From contig NZ_SOZA01000005.1 of assembly GCF_004519305.1 (NCBI RefSeq), positions 1 through 64,000 on the forward strand: 64,000 nt of DNA, read 5' to 3'. Shown in pieces: positions 17,597 through 26,724 of this stretch. How positions within the stretch are numbered: position 1 is the stretch's first letter; each line of letters starts with the position of its first letter. The notes beneath the pieces are model-generated. The model was not told the origin of the DNA, searched no databases, and saw only the letters and a program-made list of their open reading frames with translations. The position numbers were made by a program, and so were the translations under genes. The stretch comes from Pseudomonas sp. RIT623. GTDB lineage: Bacteria; Pseudomonadota; Gammaproteobacteria; Pseudomonadales; Pseudomonadaceae.

Positions 17597-19189
17597 ATGC
17601 GCTTCACCACGCTGAGCTCTACCCTGATCGCCCTCGGCCTGCTGGGCCAGGCATCGACCAGCCTGGCCAACAACCTGGTGTTCTGCTCCGAGGGCAGCCC
17701 GGCGGGCTTCGACACCGCCCAGTACACCGCGGCCACCGACAACGACGCCGCCGAACCCATCTATAACCGCCTGGTCGAGTTCGAGCAGGGCGGTACTGCC
17801 GTGCAAGCGGGCCTGGCCACCGACTGGCAGGTGTCCGCCGACGGCCTGACATACACCTTCCACCTACGCCCCGGAGTGAAGTTCCACAGCAACAAGGACT
17901 TCAAGCCCAGCCGCGACTTCAACGCCGACGACGTGCTGTTCACCTTCAATCGCATGCTCGACAAGCAACAGCCGTTCCGCCAGGCCTATCCCACCGAGTT
18001 CCCCTACTTCGTCAGCATGGGCCTGGACAAGAACATCGCCAAGGTCGAGAAGACCGACCCACTGACCGTGGTCTTCACCCTCAACAGCGTCGATGCCGCG
18101 TTCATCCAGAACATCGCCATGGCCTTCGCCTCGATCCTCTCCGCCGAATACGCCGAACACCTGCTGGCCAGTGGCAAGCCCAGCGACATCAACCAGAAGC
18201 CTATCGGCACCGGGCCGTTCGTGTTCCAGCGCTACCAGAAGGACTCGCAGATCCGCTTCAAGGGCAACAAGGACTACTGGGCGCCGGAGCGAGTGAAGAT
18301 CGACAACCTGATCTTCTCCATCAACGTCGACCCATCGGTACGCATCCAGAAACTGCGCAAGAACGAATGCCAGGTCACCTTGCACCCCCGCCCTGCCGAC
18401 CTGCCGGCGCTCAAGCAGGATGACAAGCTGCAGGTCATGACCCAACCGGGCTTCAACCTCGGCTACATCGCCTACAACACCCAGCACCCGCCGTTCGACC
18501 GCCTCGAAGTGCGCCAGGCCATGGACATGGCGGTGAACAAGCAGGCGATCATCCAGGCTGTGTACCAGGACGCAGGGCAGCCGGCGGTCAACGCCATGCC
18601 GCCGACCCAATGGTCCTACGACAAGTCACTCAAGGACGCCCCCTTCGACCCGGAAAAGGCCAAGCAACTGCTCAAGCAGGCCGGAGTCAAGGACGGCACC
18701 GAGATCACCCTCTGGGCCATGCCGGTCCAGCGCCCCTACAACCCCAACGCCAAGTTGATGGCCGAAATGCTCCAGGCCGACTGGAGCAAGCTCGGCTTCA
18801 AGGTACGCATCGTCAGCTACGAATGGGGCGAGTACCTCAAGCGCATGAAGAACGGCGAACATGACATCGCCCTGATCGGCTGGACCGGCGACAACGGTGA
18901 CCCGGACAACTGGCTCGGCACCCTGTTCAGCTGCGATGCCATCGGCAGCAACAACTACTCCTTGTGGTGCGATAAGCAATACGACGCGCTGGTGAAAAAA
19001 GCCAAGCAAGTCACCGACCGCGAACAACGCACCAGCCTTTACCAGCAAGCCCAACAACGCCTCAAGCAACAGGTACCGATCACCCCAGTGGCGCACTCGA
19101 CAGTCAACCAGCCACTGAGCATCAGCGTGAAAGACTTCAAGGTCAGCCCCTTCGGACGCAACGTTTTCTCCGGCGTCAGTATCGATTGA
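17597..19189 (+). CDS. Peptide ABC transporter substrate-binding protein 2 (DppA-like)
   Basis: This second cluster-C SBP (530 residues) is closely similar to the preceding one: NLVFCSEGSPAGFD, DFNADDVLFTFNRMLDK, LWAMPVQRPYNPNAKLMAEM and DNGDPDNWLG occur in both. The signal peptide is at about residues 1-24 (LLGQASTSLA|NN). A start at 17597 is preferred to an upstream in-frame one because MRFTTLSSTLIALGLLG is a signal sequence. Together with paralogues 1 and 3 it probably feeds the single DppBCDF permease downstream. In P. aeruginosa several DppA proteins share one permease, with different peptide preferences. Confidence 0.92.
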   Translation: MRFTTLSSTLIALGLLGQASTSLANNLVFCSEGSPAGFDTAQYTAATDNDAAEPIYNRLVEFEQGGTAVQAGLATDWQVSADGLTYTFHLRPGVKFHSNKDFKPSRDFNADDVLFTFNRMLDKQQPFRQAYPTEFPYFVSMGLDKNIAKVEKTDPLTVVFTLNSVDAAFIQNIAMAFASILSAEYAEHLLASGKPSDINQKPIGTGPFVFQRYQKDSQIRFKGNKDYWAPERVKIDNLIFSINVDPSVRIQKLRKNECQVTLHPRPADLPALKQDDKLQVMTQPGFNLGYIAYNTQHPPFDRLEVRQAMDMAVNKQAIIQAVYQDAGQPAVNAMPPTQWSYDKSLKDAPFDPEKAKQLLKQAGVKDGTEITLWAMPVQRPYNPNAKLMAEMLQADWSKLGFKVRIVSYEWGEYLKRMKNGEHDIALIGWTGDNGDPDNWLGTLFSCDAIGSNNYSLWCDKQYDALVKKAKQVTDREQRTSLYQQAQQRLKQQVPITPVAHSTVNQPLSISVKDFKVSPFGRNVFSGVSID

Positions 19190-19298
19190 CCCTGCAACGT
19201 CAGGCCGGGGGTGCAACCCACTCCCGCGACCGCGTGCAGCCCGAATTTGCCTGGCAACCCCCAGGCAGACACCCGCAGTACCGCGTCACCGTGACAAG

Positions 19299-19317
19299 CC
19301 CGGCCCACGAAGCCGGG
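19299..19317 (+). terminator. Short GC hairpin ahead of the porin gene
   Basis: Arms CCCGGC/GCCGGG with a 7-nt loop are followed by TGATAACTAAAAAAAAG. The A-tract suggests this is not a rightward terminator. It sits about 30 nt before the porin ATG and may mark a processing site. Confidence 0.35.
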
Positions 19318-19347
19318 TGATAACTAAAAAAAAGAAAGGGAGCTTTC

Positions 19348-20730
19348 ATGTCGAGACGTACCGCAACCACCGCATTGGCCTTGTCCGTGGGCGCCTTCTG
19401 CGCCCTCGCCCAGGCCGAACCCGCCAGCCAGGACTATATGCCGATCACGCTCAAGTCCAGCAGTGAACAGGCCGAGGCCAAAGGCTTCATCGACGGCCAG
19501 AGCCTGTCCGGCAGCACCCGCAACTGGTATGCCCGCGAACGCGCCACCCGCGCGCCGCTGTGGAATTACACCAAGAGCGACGGCACGCGCCGTCCCACCC
19601 ACAGCCGTGACAACTGGGTGCAGGGCACCATCCTCAACTACAGCTCGGGCTTCACCGAAGGCACCGTGGGCTTTGCCGTCGAGGCCGCGGCCTACAACGC
19701 CATCGCCCTGGAGCGCGGGCGCGCCGCAGTGGCCGGGCCGAACAACCGGACACTGACCCATAGCGACGGTGACCCGATCGGCCAGTGGAGCAAGATGGGC
19801 CTGGGCAACGTCAAGGCGCGGATGTCCAACACCACCCTGACCCTGGGCCGCCAGTCGGTGGACACGCCGATGATCGCCTACATTGGCAACCGTGCGTTGC
19901 CGTCGAGCTTCCAGGGCGCGTTCCTGCACAGCGCCGAGTTCGACAACCTGTCGTTCGACCTGGGCACCTTCGACCGCGTCTCGCCGCGTACCGAGCAGAG
20001 CCTGAGCAAGTTCCGCAGCGAATATGGCGCCGAGGGGGTCGAGACCGACCGCGCCAGCACCGCCGGCATCAACTACCAGCCGTTCAAGAGCCTGACCACC
20101 AGCCTCTACGCGACCAAGGTCGATGACTTCTGGAACCAGTACTACTTCGGCGCCAACCATGTGCTGGGCGACAGCGCGGTGCTGAGCCTGACCACCGGCC
20201 TGAACTACTACAAGACAGTCGACGCCGGCAGCAAGAAAATGGGCGAGATCGACAACGACACCTACAGCCTGTCGTTCGGCCTGACCCACCAGGCCCATAC
20301 CCTCACCGCCTCCTGGCAGCAGGTCAACGGCAACGAGTACTTCGACTACCTGCACGAGACCAACGGCATCTACCTGGCCAACTCCCTGCTGTCGGACTTC
20401 AACGGCCCGAACGAGAAGTCGCTGCAGATCAGCTATGTGTTGAACATGGCCCCATACGGCGTGCCGGGTCTCAAGTTCAACCTGTACAACGCCCGCGGCT
20501 GGGGCATCGACGGTACCCACTACAAGGGCACCGCCTATGAGGTGCGTGGCATGGACGGCGAAACTCACTACGAGTGGGGTATCGGCACCAGCTATGCGGT
20601 GCAGAGCGGCATGCTCAAGGACACCACCATCCGCGCCACCTACACCGCGCACCGCGCCAGCAAGGCCCAGGCCGACGGCAGCCTGGACGAGCTGCGGATC
20701 GTGACCACCATTCCATTCAACATCCTCTGA
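19348..20730 (+). CDS. OprD-family outer-membrane porin (OpdP-like)
   Basis: This substrate-specific 18-stranded porin of the OccD type has 460 residues with a signal peptide at about 1-24 (AFCALAQA|EPA). Typical features are FIDGQSLSGSTRNWYARE, DNWVQGTILNYSSGFTEGTVGF and a final aromatic-containing strand (IVTTIPFNIL). In Pseudomonas, OpdP takes up dipeptides such as Gly-Glu. Its position between peptide SBPs 2 and 3 supports that role and would supply peptides to the periplasm. GAAAGGGAG lies 7 nt upstream of the ATG. Substrate assignment comes from context. Confidence 0.88.
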   Translation: MSRRTATTALALSVGAFCALAQAEPASQDYMPITLKSSSEQAEAKGFIDGQSLSGSTRNWYARERATRAPLWNYTKSDGTRRPTHSRDNWVQGTILNYSSGFTEGTVGFAVEAAAYNAIALERGRAAVAGPNNRTLTHSDGDPIGQWSKMGLGNVKARMSNTTLTLGRQSVDTPMIAYIGNRALPSSFQGAFLHSAEFDNLSFDLGTFDRVSPRTEQSLSKFRSEYGAEGVETDRASTAGINYQPFKSLTTSLYATKVDDFWNQYYFGANHVLGDSAVLSLTTGLNYYKTVDAGSKKMGEIDNDTYSLSFGLTHQAHTLTASWQQVNGNEYFDYLHETNGIYLANSLLSDFNGPNEKSLQISYVLNMAPYGVPGLKFNLYNARGWGIDGTHYKGTAYEVRGMDGETHYEWGIGTSYAVQSGMLKDTTIRATYTAHRASKAQADGSLDELRIVTTIPFNIL

Positions 20731-20802
20731 CCGTTGCCGCCATGGCCCGACTCCCCACGGGCCGTGGCGGCTACGCTGGAACGAACACTGCAGGGAGGTT
20801 CC

Positions 20803-22398
20803 ATGAAATCGCTACCGTTACGCGCTGCCCTGGCGGCGGTCATCCTGGGCGCCGCGTCGAACCTGGCGGCCAAGCCGCTGGTGGTATGCACCGAGGCCAG
20901 CCCGGAAGGCTTCGATATCGTCCAGTACACCACCGCCGTCACCGCCGATGCCACGGCCGAGGCCATCTTCAACCGCCTGGTCGACTTCAAGCCCGGCACC
21001 ACCGAGATCCAGCCGGCGCTGGCCAAGAGCTGGGACATCAGCCCCGATGGCCTGGTCTACACCTTCCACCTGCGCGAAGGAGTCAAGTTCCACACCACCG
21101 ACTATTTCACCCCCACCCGCGACTTCAACGCCGATGACGTGCTGTGGAGCCTGAACCGACAGCTGCGCAAGGACCACCCCTGGCACGACAAGACCAGTGT
21201 CGGCTACCCCTATTTCGAGAGCATGGCCTTCAAGGACTTGCTCAAGTCGGTTGAAAAAACCGACGACCATACCGTGGTGATCACCCTGACCCGCCCGGAA
21301 GCCCCGTTCCTGCGCGACATGGCCATGGCCTTCACCTCGATCTACTCCGCCGAATACGGCGATCAGTTGCTCAAGGCGGGCAAGACCGGCGACCTCAACA
21401 GCAAGCCGGTCGGCACCGGGGCGTTCATCTTCCAGCGCTACAACAAGGACGCCCAGGTTCGCTACAAGCCCAACCCGGACTACTTCCGTGGCAAGCCACC
21501 GGCCGATGCGCTGATCTTCGCCATTGCCACCGACAGCAACGTGCGCCTGCAGAAACTGCGCGCCAACGAATGCCAGATCGCCCTGTACCCCAAGCCTGAC
21601 GACGTGCCGGGCATCAAGACCGATGCCAAGCTCAAGGTGGCCGAGATCGAGGCCCTGGTCACCGGCTATATCTCCATGAACACCCAGCACAAGTACCTGA
21701 GCGACGTGCGCGTGCGCAAGGCGATCAACATGGCCTTCGACCGCCAGACCCACGTCGACCAGCTGTTCGGCAAAGGCAACGCGCTGGTCGGGGTCAACCC
21801 CTACCCGCCGACCATGATCGGCTACAACACCGACAACAAGAACCCGCCCCACGACCTGGACAAGGCCCGCGCCCTGCTCAAGGAAGCCGGCGTCCCGGAA
21901 GGCACGGTGATCACCCTGTTCACCCGCAACGGCGGCGGCCCGACCAACCCCAACCCACGGTTGTCCGCCGAAATGCTGCAAGCCGACCTGGCCAAGATCG
22001 GCATCAAGCTCGATATCCGTGTGCTGGAATGGGCCGAGATGTTGCGCCGCGCCAAGAAAGGCGAGGCCGACCTGGTTTCGGCGGGCTGGGCCGGCGACAA
22101 CGGCGACCCGGACAACTTCCTCACGCCGATGCTCAGTTGCGACGCGGCGAAAAGCGGCGAGAACTATGCGCGCTGGTGCAACCCTAAGTTCCAGGAACTG
22201 ATCACCCGCGCCCGCGAGGTCATCGACAACGACGAACGCGCCAAGCTCTATAACGAGGCCTTGGCGGTGTACGATGAAGACCAACCGTGGATCAGCATGG
22301 CCCACCCGAAAATGTTCACCGCCATGCGCGAGAACGTCGAAGGCTATGTCATCAATCCACTGACCAACAATAACTTCGCCACCACCAAGGTGAAGTAG
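20803..22398 (+). CDS. Peptide ABC transporter substrate-binding protein 3 (DppA-like)
   Basis: This third SBP of the locus (531 residues) is more diverged than the first two: KPLVVCTEASPEGFD at the mature N-terminus and AGDNGDPDNFLTP near the end. The signal peptide is at about 1-23 (AALAAVILGAASNLA). The start at 20803 has GGGAGG about 5-10 nt before it. Being nearest to dppB, it is probably the canonical partner of the permease, with the other two as alternative receptors. Confidence 0.92.
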   Translation: MKSLPLRAALAAVILGAASNLAAKPLVVCTEASPEGFDIVQYTTAVTADATAEAIFNRLVDFKPGTTEIQPALAKSWDISPDGLVYTFHLREGVKFHTTDYFTPTRDFNADDVLWSLNRQLRKDHPWHDKTSVGYPYFESMAFKDLLKSVEKTDDHTVVITLTRPEAPFLRDMAMAFTSIYSAEYGDQLLKAGKTGDLNSKPVGTGAFIFQRYNKDAQVRYKPNPDYFRGKPPADALIFAIATDSNVRLQKLRANECQIALYPKPDDVPGIKTDAKLKVAEIEALVTGYISMNTQHKYLSDVRVRKAINMAFDRQTHVDQLFGKGNALVGVNPYPPTMIGYNTDNKNPPHDLDKARALLKEAGVPEGTVITLFTRNGGGPTNPNPRLSAEMLQADLAKIGIKLDIRVLEWAEMLRRAKKGEADLVSAGWAGDNGDPDNFLTPMLSCDAAKSGENYARWCNPKFQELITRAREVIDNDERAKLYNEALAVYDEDQPWISMAHPKMFTAMRENVEGYVINPLTNNNFATTKVK

Positions 22399-22477
22399 AA
22401 CAACAACAACGACCGCCGGCAGCCTGTACGGGAGCCGGCGGCACTGCCTTTACCGGCTGGATGAGGTACCCACGAAC

Positions 22478-23488
22478 ATGTTGAGTTTTATTGCCCGGCG
22501 CCTGGGCCTGCTGATCCCGACCTTCTTCGGTATCACCCTGCTGACCTTCGCGCTCATACGCCTGATCCCCGGCGACCCGGTGGAAGTGATGATGGGCGAG
22601 CGCAGGGTCGACCCCGAGATGCACGCCCAGGCCATGGAGCGCCTGGGCCTGAACAAGCCCCTGCCGGTCCAGTACCTGGACTACGTCGGCAAGCTTGCCC
22701 AGGGTGACCTCGGCGAGTCCCTGCGCACCCGCGAAAGCGTCTGGAACGAATTCCTCACCCTGTTCCCCGCCACGCTGGAGCTGGCCATGGCCGCCCTGCT
22801 GTTCGCCGGGGTGATCGGCCTGCTGGCCGGGGTGATCGCCGCGCTCAAGCGCGGTTCGCTGTTCGACCACGGGGTGATGGGTATCTCCCTGGCGGGCTAC
22901 TCGATGCCGATTTTCTGGTGGGGCCTGATCCTGATCATGTTCTTCTCCGTGAGCCTGGGCTGGACCCCGGTTTCCGGGCGTATCGACCTGCTCTACGACA
23001 TCGAGCCGAAGACCGGCTTCATGCTCATCGACACCCTGCTCAGCGACGAGGAAGGCGCCTTCAAGGACGCGGTCATGCACTTGATCCTGCCGGCCATCGT
23101 GCTGGGCACCATCCCGCTGGCGGTGATCGCCCGCATGACCCGCTCGTCGATGCTCGAGGTGCTGCGCGAGGACTACATCCGCACCGCTCGCGCCAAAGGC
23201 CTGTCGCCGTCGCGCGTGGTATTCATCCATGGCCTGCGCAACGCGCTGATCCCGGTGCTCACCGTGTTCGGCCTGCAGGTCGGCACGCTGCTGGCTGGCG
23301 CCGTGCTCACCGAGACCATCTTCTCCTGGCCGGGCATCGGCAAATGGCTCATCGAAGCCATCGGCGCCCGTGACTACCCCGTGGTGCAAAACGGCATCCT
23401 GTTGATCGCCTGCCTGGTGATCCTGGTCAACTTCGTCGTGGACATTCTCTACGGCCTGGCCAACCCACGCATCCGTCACCAGCGCTGA
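22478..23488 (+). CDS. dppB: Dipeptide ABC transporter permease DppB
   Basis: This inner-membrane permease has 336 residues. The first helix follows MLSFIARRLGLLIPTFFGIT, and the BPD-transport domain carries the EAA loop DYIRTARAKGLSPSRVVFIHG that docks on the ATPases. It pairs with DppC to form the channel. It lies 79 nt after SBP 3 and 10 nt before dppC. Length and sequence agree with the Dpp/Opp permease family. Confidence 0.95.
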   Translation: MLSFIARRLGLLIPTFFGITLLTFALIRLIPGDPVEVMMGERRVDPEMHAQAMERLGLNKPLPVQYLDYVGKLAQGDLGESLRTRESVWNEFLTLFPATLELAMAALLFAGVIGLLAGVIAALKRGSLFDHGVMGISLAGYSMPIFWWGLILIMFFSVSLGWTPVSGRIDLLYDIEPKTGFMLIDTLLSDEEGAFKDAVMHLILPAIVLGTIPLAVIARMTRSSMLEVLREDYIRTARAKGLSPSRVVFIHGLRNALIPVLTVFGLQVGTLLAGAVLTETIFSWPGIGKWLIEAIGARDYPVVQNGILLIACLVILVNFVVDILYGLANPRIRHQR

Positions 23489-23498
23489 GGATTCCATC

Positions 23499-24425
23499 AT
23501 GACCAGCCCCATTCCGAAATCCGTCACACCGACCAGCGCGGTTGACCAAAGCTTGCTCTACCCCTCGCCGTACAAAGAGTTCTGGCAGGCCTTCTCGCGC
23601 AACAAAGGCGCGGTGGCCGGCCTGGCCTTCATGTGCCTGATCGTGTTCTGCGCGCTGTTCGCCCCCTGGGTGGCACCGCACAACCCCAGCGAGCAGTACC
23701 GCGACTTCCTGCTGACCCCGCCGGTGTGGCTCGAAGGCGGCACCTGGCAATTCATCCTCGGCACCGACGAGCTGGGCCGCGACCTGCTGTCACGCCTGAT
23801 CCAGGGCTCGCGCCTGTCGCTGCTGATCGGCCTGTCGTCGGTGGTGATGTCGCTGATTCCAGGCATCTTGCTCGGCCTGCTGGCCGGTTTCTTCCCGCAG
23901 ATTCTCGGCCCGTCGATCATGCGCCTGATGGACGTGATGCTGGCCCTGCCCTCGCTGCTGCTGGCCGTGGCCATCGTCGCCATCCTCGGCCCAGGCCTGA
24001 TCAACACCGTGATCGCCATCGCCATCGTCTCGCTGCCCTCCTACGTGCGCCTGACCCGCGCCGCGGTGATGGGCGAGCTGAACCGCGACTACGTCACCGC
24101 CGCGCGCCTGGCCGGCGCCGGCCTGCCGCGGCTGATGTTCGTCACCGTGCTGCCCAACTGCATGGCGCCGCTGATCGTCCAGGCCACCTTGAGCTTCTCC
24201 TCGGCCATCCTCGACGCCGCCGCCCTGGGCTTCCTCGGCCTCGGCGTGCAGCCGCCAACCCCCGAGTGGGGCACCATGCTGGCCTCGGCCCGCGACTACA
24301 TCGAACGCGCCTGGTGGGTAGTGAGCCTGCCAGGCCTGACCATTTTGCTCAGTGTGCTGGCAATCAACCTGATGGGCGACGGGCTGCGCGACGCGCTGGA
24401 CCCGAAACTCAAGAATGCCGCCTGA
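23499..24425 (+). CDS. dppC: Dipeptide ABC transporter permease DppC
   Basis: This second channel subunit has 308 residues. A cytoplasmic N-terminus ([20 protein letters not shown]) precedes helix 1. The EAA loop [20 protein letters not shown] and the C-terminal [17 protein letters not shown] are characteristic of DppC. It lies between dppB and dppD with gaps of about 10 nt, so translation is probably coupled through the operon. Confidence 0.95.
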   Translation: MTSPIPKSVTPTSAVDQSLLYPSPYKEFWQAFSRNKGAVAGLAFMCLIVFCALFAPWVAPHNPSEQYRDFLLTPPVWLEGGTWQFILGTDELGRDLLSRLIQGSRLSLLIGLSSVVMSLIPGILLGLLAGFFPQILGPSIMRLMDVMLALPSLLLAVAIVAILGPGLINTVIAIAIVSLPSYVRLTRAAVMGELNRDYVTAARLAGAGLPRLMFVTVLPNCMAPLIVQATLSFSSAILDAAALGFLGLGVQPPTPEWGTMLASARDYIERAWWVVSLPGLTILLSVLAINLMGDGLRDALDPKLKNAA

Positions 24426-24435
24426 GGAGACCGCC

Positions 24436-25404
24436 ATGTCACTGTTGCAGATCAACAACCTGAACGTGCGCTTCGGCGACGCCAACGCCGTGCCCGTGGT
24501 CGACGGCCTGGAGCTTGCGGTGGACGCCGGCGAGATCCTCGCCATCGTCGGCGAATCCGGCTCCGGCAAGTCGGTCACCATGATGGCCCTGATGGGCCTG
24601 ATCGACGCCCCCGGGCGCATCACCGCCGACGTGCTCAACTTCGACGGCATCGACATGCTCAAGCTCAGCAGCCGGCAACGGCGCAAGGTGGTGGGCAAGG
24701 ACATCGCCATGGTCTTCCAGGACCCGATGACCGCGCTCAACCCCAGCTATACCGTCGGCTACCAGATCGAGGAAGTGCTGCGCCAGCACCTGGGCCTCAA
24801 AGGTAAAGCGGCGCGCCAACGCGCCCTGGAGCTGCTGAAGAAGGTCGAGATCCCCGCCGCCGAAAGCCGCCTGGATGCCTACCCGCACCAGCTGTCCGGC
24901 GGCATGAGCCAGCGCGTGGCCATCGCCATGGCCATCGCCGGCGAGCCGAAGCTGCTGATCGCCGACGAACCGACCACCGCGCTGGACGTGACCATCCAGG
25001 CGCAGATCATGGAACTGCTGGTCAACCTGCAGAAGGAGCGCAACATGGCGCTCATCCTGATCACCCACGACCTGGCCGTGGTCGCCGAAACCGCCAAGCG
25101 CGTGTGCGTGATGTACGCGGGCCAAGCGGTCGAGGTCGGCCAGGTGCCGGAGCTGTTCGACATCCCCGCCCACCCCTACAGCGAAGCGCTGCTGGCGGCG
25201 ATCCCCGAGCACAGTATCGGCGCCGAGCGCCTGGCCACCCTGCCCGGCATCGTCCCCGGCCGCTATGACCGGCCGCAAGGTTGCCTGCTGTCGCCGCGCT
25301 GCCCCTACGTGCAGGAAAACTGCCGCCGGCAGCGCCCGGCCCTCGATCCCCAGGCCCATAGCCTGGTGCGTTGCTTCTATCCGCTTAACCAGGAGGTGGC
25401 GTGA
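24436..25404 (+). CDS. dppD: Dipeptide ABC transporter ATP-binding protein DppD
   Basis: This ABC ATPase of the Opp/Dpp type has 322 residues. It shows Walker A GESGSGKS, the Q-loop [12 protein letters not shown], signature [14 protein letters not shown], Walker [13 protein letters not shown], and the C-terminal oligopeptide-transporter extension with a cysteine cluster ([14 protein letters not shown]). That cluster is similar to the Fe-S-binding cysteines reported in DppD. The start at 24436 follows TGAGGAGACC. The stop overlaps the ATG of dppF by 1 nt (TGATG). Confidence 0.94.
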   Translation: MSLLQINNLNVRFGDANAVPVVDGLELAVDAGEILAIVGESGSGKSVTMMALMGLIDAPGRITADVLNFDGIDMLKLSSRQRRKVVGKDIAMVFQDPMTALNPSYTVGYQIEEVLRQHLGLKGKAARQRALELLKKVEIPAAESRLDAYPHQLSGGMSQRVAIAMAIAGEPKLLIADEPTTALDVTIQAQIMELLVNLQKERNMALILITHDLAVVAETAKRVCVMYAGQAVEVGQVPELFDIPAHPYSEALLAAIPEHSIGAERLATLPGIVPGRYDRPQGCLLSPRCPYVQENCRRQRPALDPQAHSLVRCFYPLNQEVA

Positions 25405-26372
25405 TGGCCGTCGTACTGTCCGCCCGCGAATTGACCCGCCACTACGAAGTCTCCCGCGGCCTGTTCAAGGGCCACGCGCTGGTGCGCGCGCTCAATGGCG
25501 TGTCGTTCGAGCTGGAGGCCGGCAAGACCCTGGCCGTGGTTGGCGAGTCCGGTTGTGGCAAGTCCACCCTGGCCCGCGCCCTGACCCTGATCGAAGACCC
25601 CTCCTCCGGTTCGCTGCAGATCGCTGGCCATGAGGTCAAAGGCGCCAGCAAGGAGCAGCGCAAGCAATTGCGTCGCGACGTGCAGATGGTGTTCCAGAGC
25701 CCCTATGCCTCGCTCAATCCACGGCAGAAGATCGGCGACCAACTGGCCGAGCCGCTGCTGATCAACACCTCGCTGAGCAAGGCCGAGCGCCGCGAAAAAG
25801 TGCAGAAGATGATGGAGCAGGTGGGCCTGCGCCCCGAGCACTACCAGCGCTATCCGCACATGTTCTCTGGCGGGCAGCGCCAGCGGATCGCCCTGGCCCG
25901 GGCGATGATGCTGCAACCCAAGGTGCTGGTGGCGGACGAACCGACCTCGGCGCTGGACGTGTCGATCCAGGCCCAGGTGCTGAACCTGTTCATGGACCTG
26001 CAGAAGGAATTCAACACCGCCTACGTGTTCATCTCGCACAACCTGGCGGTGGTGCGCCATGTGGCGGACCAGGTGCTGGTGATGTACCTGGGCCGGCCGG
26101 CGGAGATGGGGCCGAAGGAGGATATCTACGAGAAGCCGCTGCATCCGTATACGCAAGCATTGCTCTCGGCGACCCCGGCGATCCACCCGGACCCACTCAA
26201 GCCGAAGATCCGCATTGCCGGTGAGCTGCCCAACCCGCTGAATCCGCCGGATGGTTGCGCGTTCCACAAGCGCTGCCCGTATGCCACCGAGCGCTGCGCC
26301 AAGGAAGTGCCGGCGCTGAGGCAGGTCAGTACACGGCAGGTGGCCTGCCATTACGCCGAGCAGTTCCTGTAG
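25404..26372 (+). CDS. dppF: Dipeptide ABC transporter ATP-binding protein DppF
   Basis: This second ATPase, partner of DppD, has 322 residues. It shows Walker A GESGCGKS, Q-loop VFQSPYASLNPR, signature FSGGQRQRIALARA, Walker B VLVADEPTSALD, and a C-terminal cysteine-containing tail (CAFHKRCPYATERC). ATG at 25404 has AGGAGG at 7-nt spacing; a GTG one codon earlier is less favourably spaced. It ends the peptide-transport operon and is followed by a terminator. Confidence 0.94.
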   Translation: MAVVLSARELTRHYEVSRGLFKGHALVRALNGVSFELEAGKTLAVVGESGCGKSTLARALTLIEDPSSGSLQIAGHEVKGASKEQRKQLRRDVQMVFQSPYASLNPRQKIGDQLAEPLLINTSLSKAERREKVQKMMEQVGLRPEHYQRYPHMFSGGQRQRIALARAMMLQPKVLVADEPTSALDVSIQAQVLNLFMDLQKEFNTAYVFISHNLAVVRHVADQVLVMYLGRPAEMGPKEDIYEKPLHPYTQALLSATPAIHPDPLKPKIRIAGELPNPLNPPDGCAFHKRCPYATERCAKEVPALRQVSTRQVACHYAEQFL

Positions 26373-26379
26373 ATCGTTG

Positions 26380-26419
26380 GGGGCGCTTTGCGCCCCTTTC
26401 CGGCCGGTCCGGCCGGAAA
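26380..26419 (+). terminator. Terminator and palindrome after dppF
   Basis: The hairpin GGGGCGC-TTT-GCGCCCC is followed by TTTCC. Directly adjoining it is a 23-bp near-perfect palindrome (TTTCCGGCCGG / CCGGCCGGAAA around one T). The pair sits between convergent dppF and the small leftward ORF, and can serve both. Confidence 0.7.
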
Positions 26420-26444
26420 GGGCCGCAAATCGGCCCCGGGGATC

Positions 26445-26519
26445 TCAGTGCATGAAGAACCAGATCAGGATGATCACCGGAATCGGCACCCCAATCATCC
26501 ACAGCAGTATCGAGCGCAT
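26445..26519 (-). CDS. Small hydrophobic membrane peptide (24 aa)
   Basis: This 24-residue ORF begins MRSILLWMIGVP, continues IPVIILIWFFMH and then stops. It has one transmembrane helix over almost its entire length, with Arg2 at one end and a C-terminal His. GAGGAG lies 7 nt before the ATG, a near-ideal ribosome-binding site. It is convergent with dppF and divergent from the AraC gene. The sequence resembles short hydrophobic proteins I recall as conserved in proteobacteria, but I cannot assign a function. It may modulate a membrane complex or act in stress, as known small membrane proteins do. Confidence 0.65.
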   Translation of the reverse strand: MRSILLWMIGVPIPVIILIWFFMH

Positions 26520-26724
26520 GATGCTTCTCCTCGTTCGTGGTCTACCAAAGTCCGTGCAGCGCCCATGCCAGTTGTGTCAAAAAATGACATCCATATGAAA
26601 CAAGGCCTTAGCCATTAAGCCACGTTGATCCACCGTGCAAAATGCAGGATCACCGCCCACCCCCGAGGCGTTCTGCAATGCCTGGTCTTGTCACCCTGAA
26701 CCACGCCAAGGCACTATCGCCCCC

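Noticed and set aside
15797..17863. 688-codon open frame on the minus strand
   Set aside because: It is antisense to two peptide-binding protein genes with clear signal peptides and motifs. Long antisense frames are expected in GC-rich genomes, and its composition (many Val, Gly, His, Asp) is that of a shadow.
26377..26618. Rightward open frames over the dppF terminator
   Set aside because: They cross the terminator palindrome and are antisense to the better supported 24-aa ORF.
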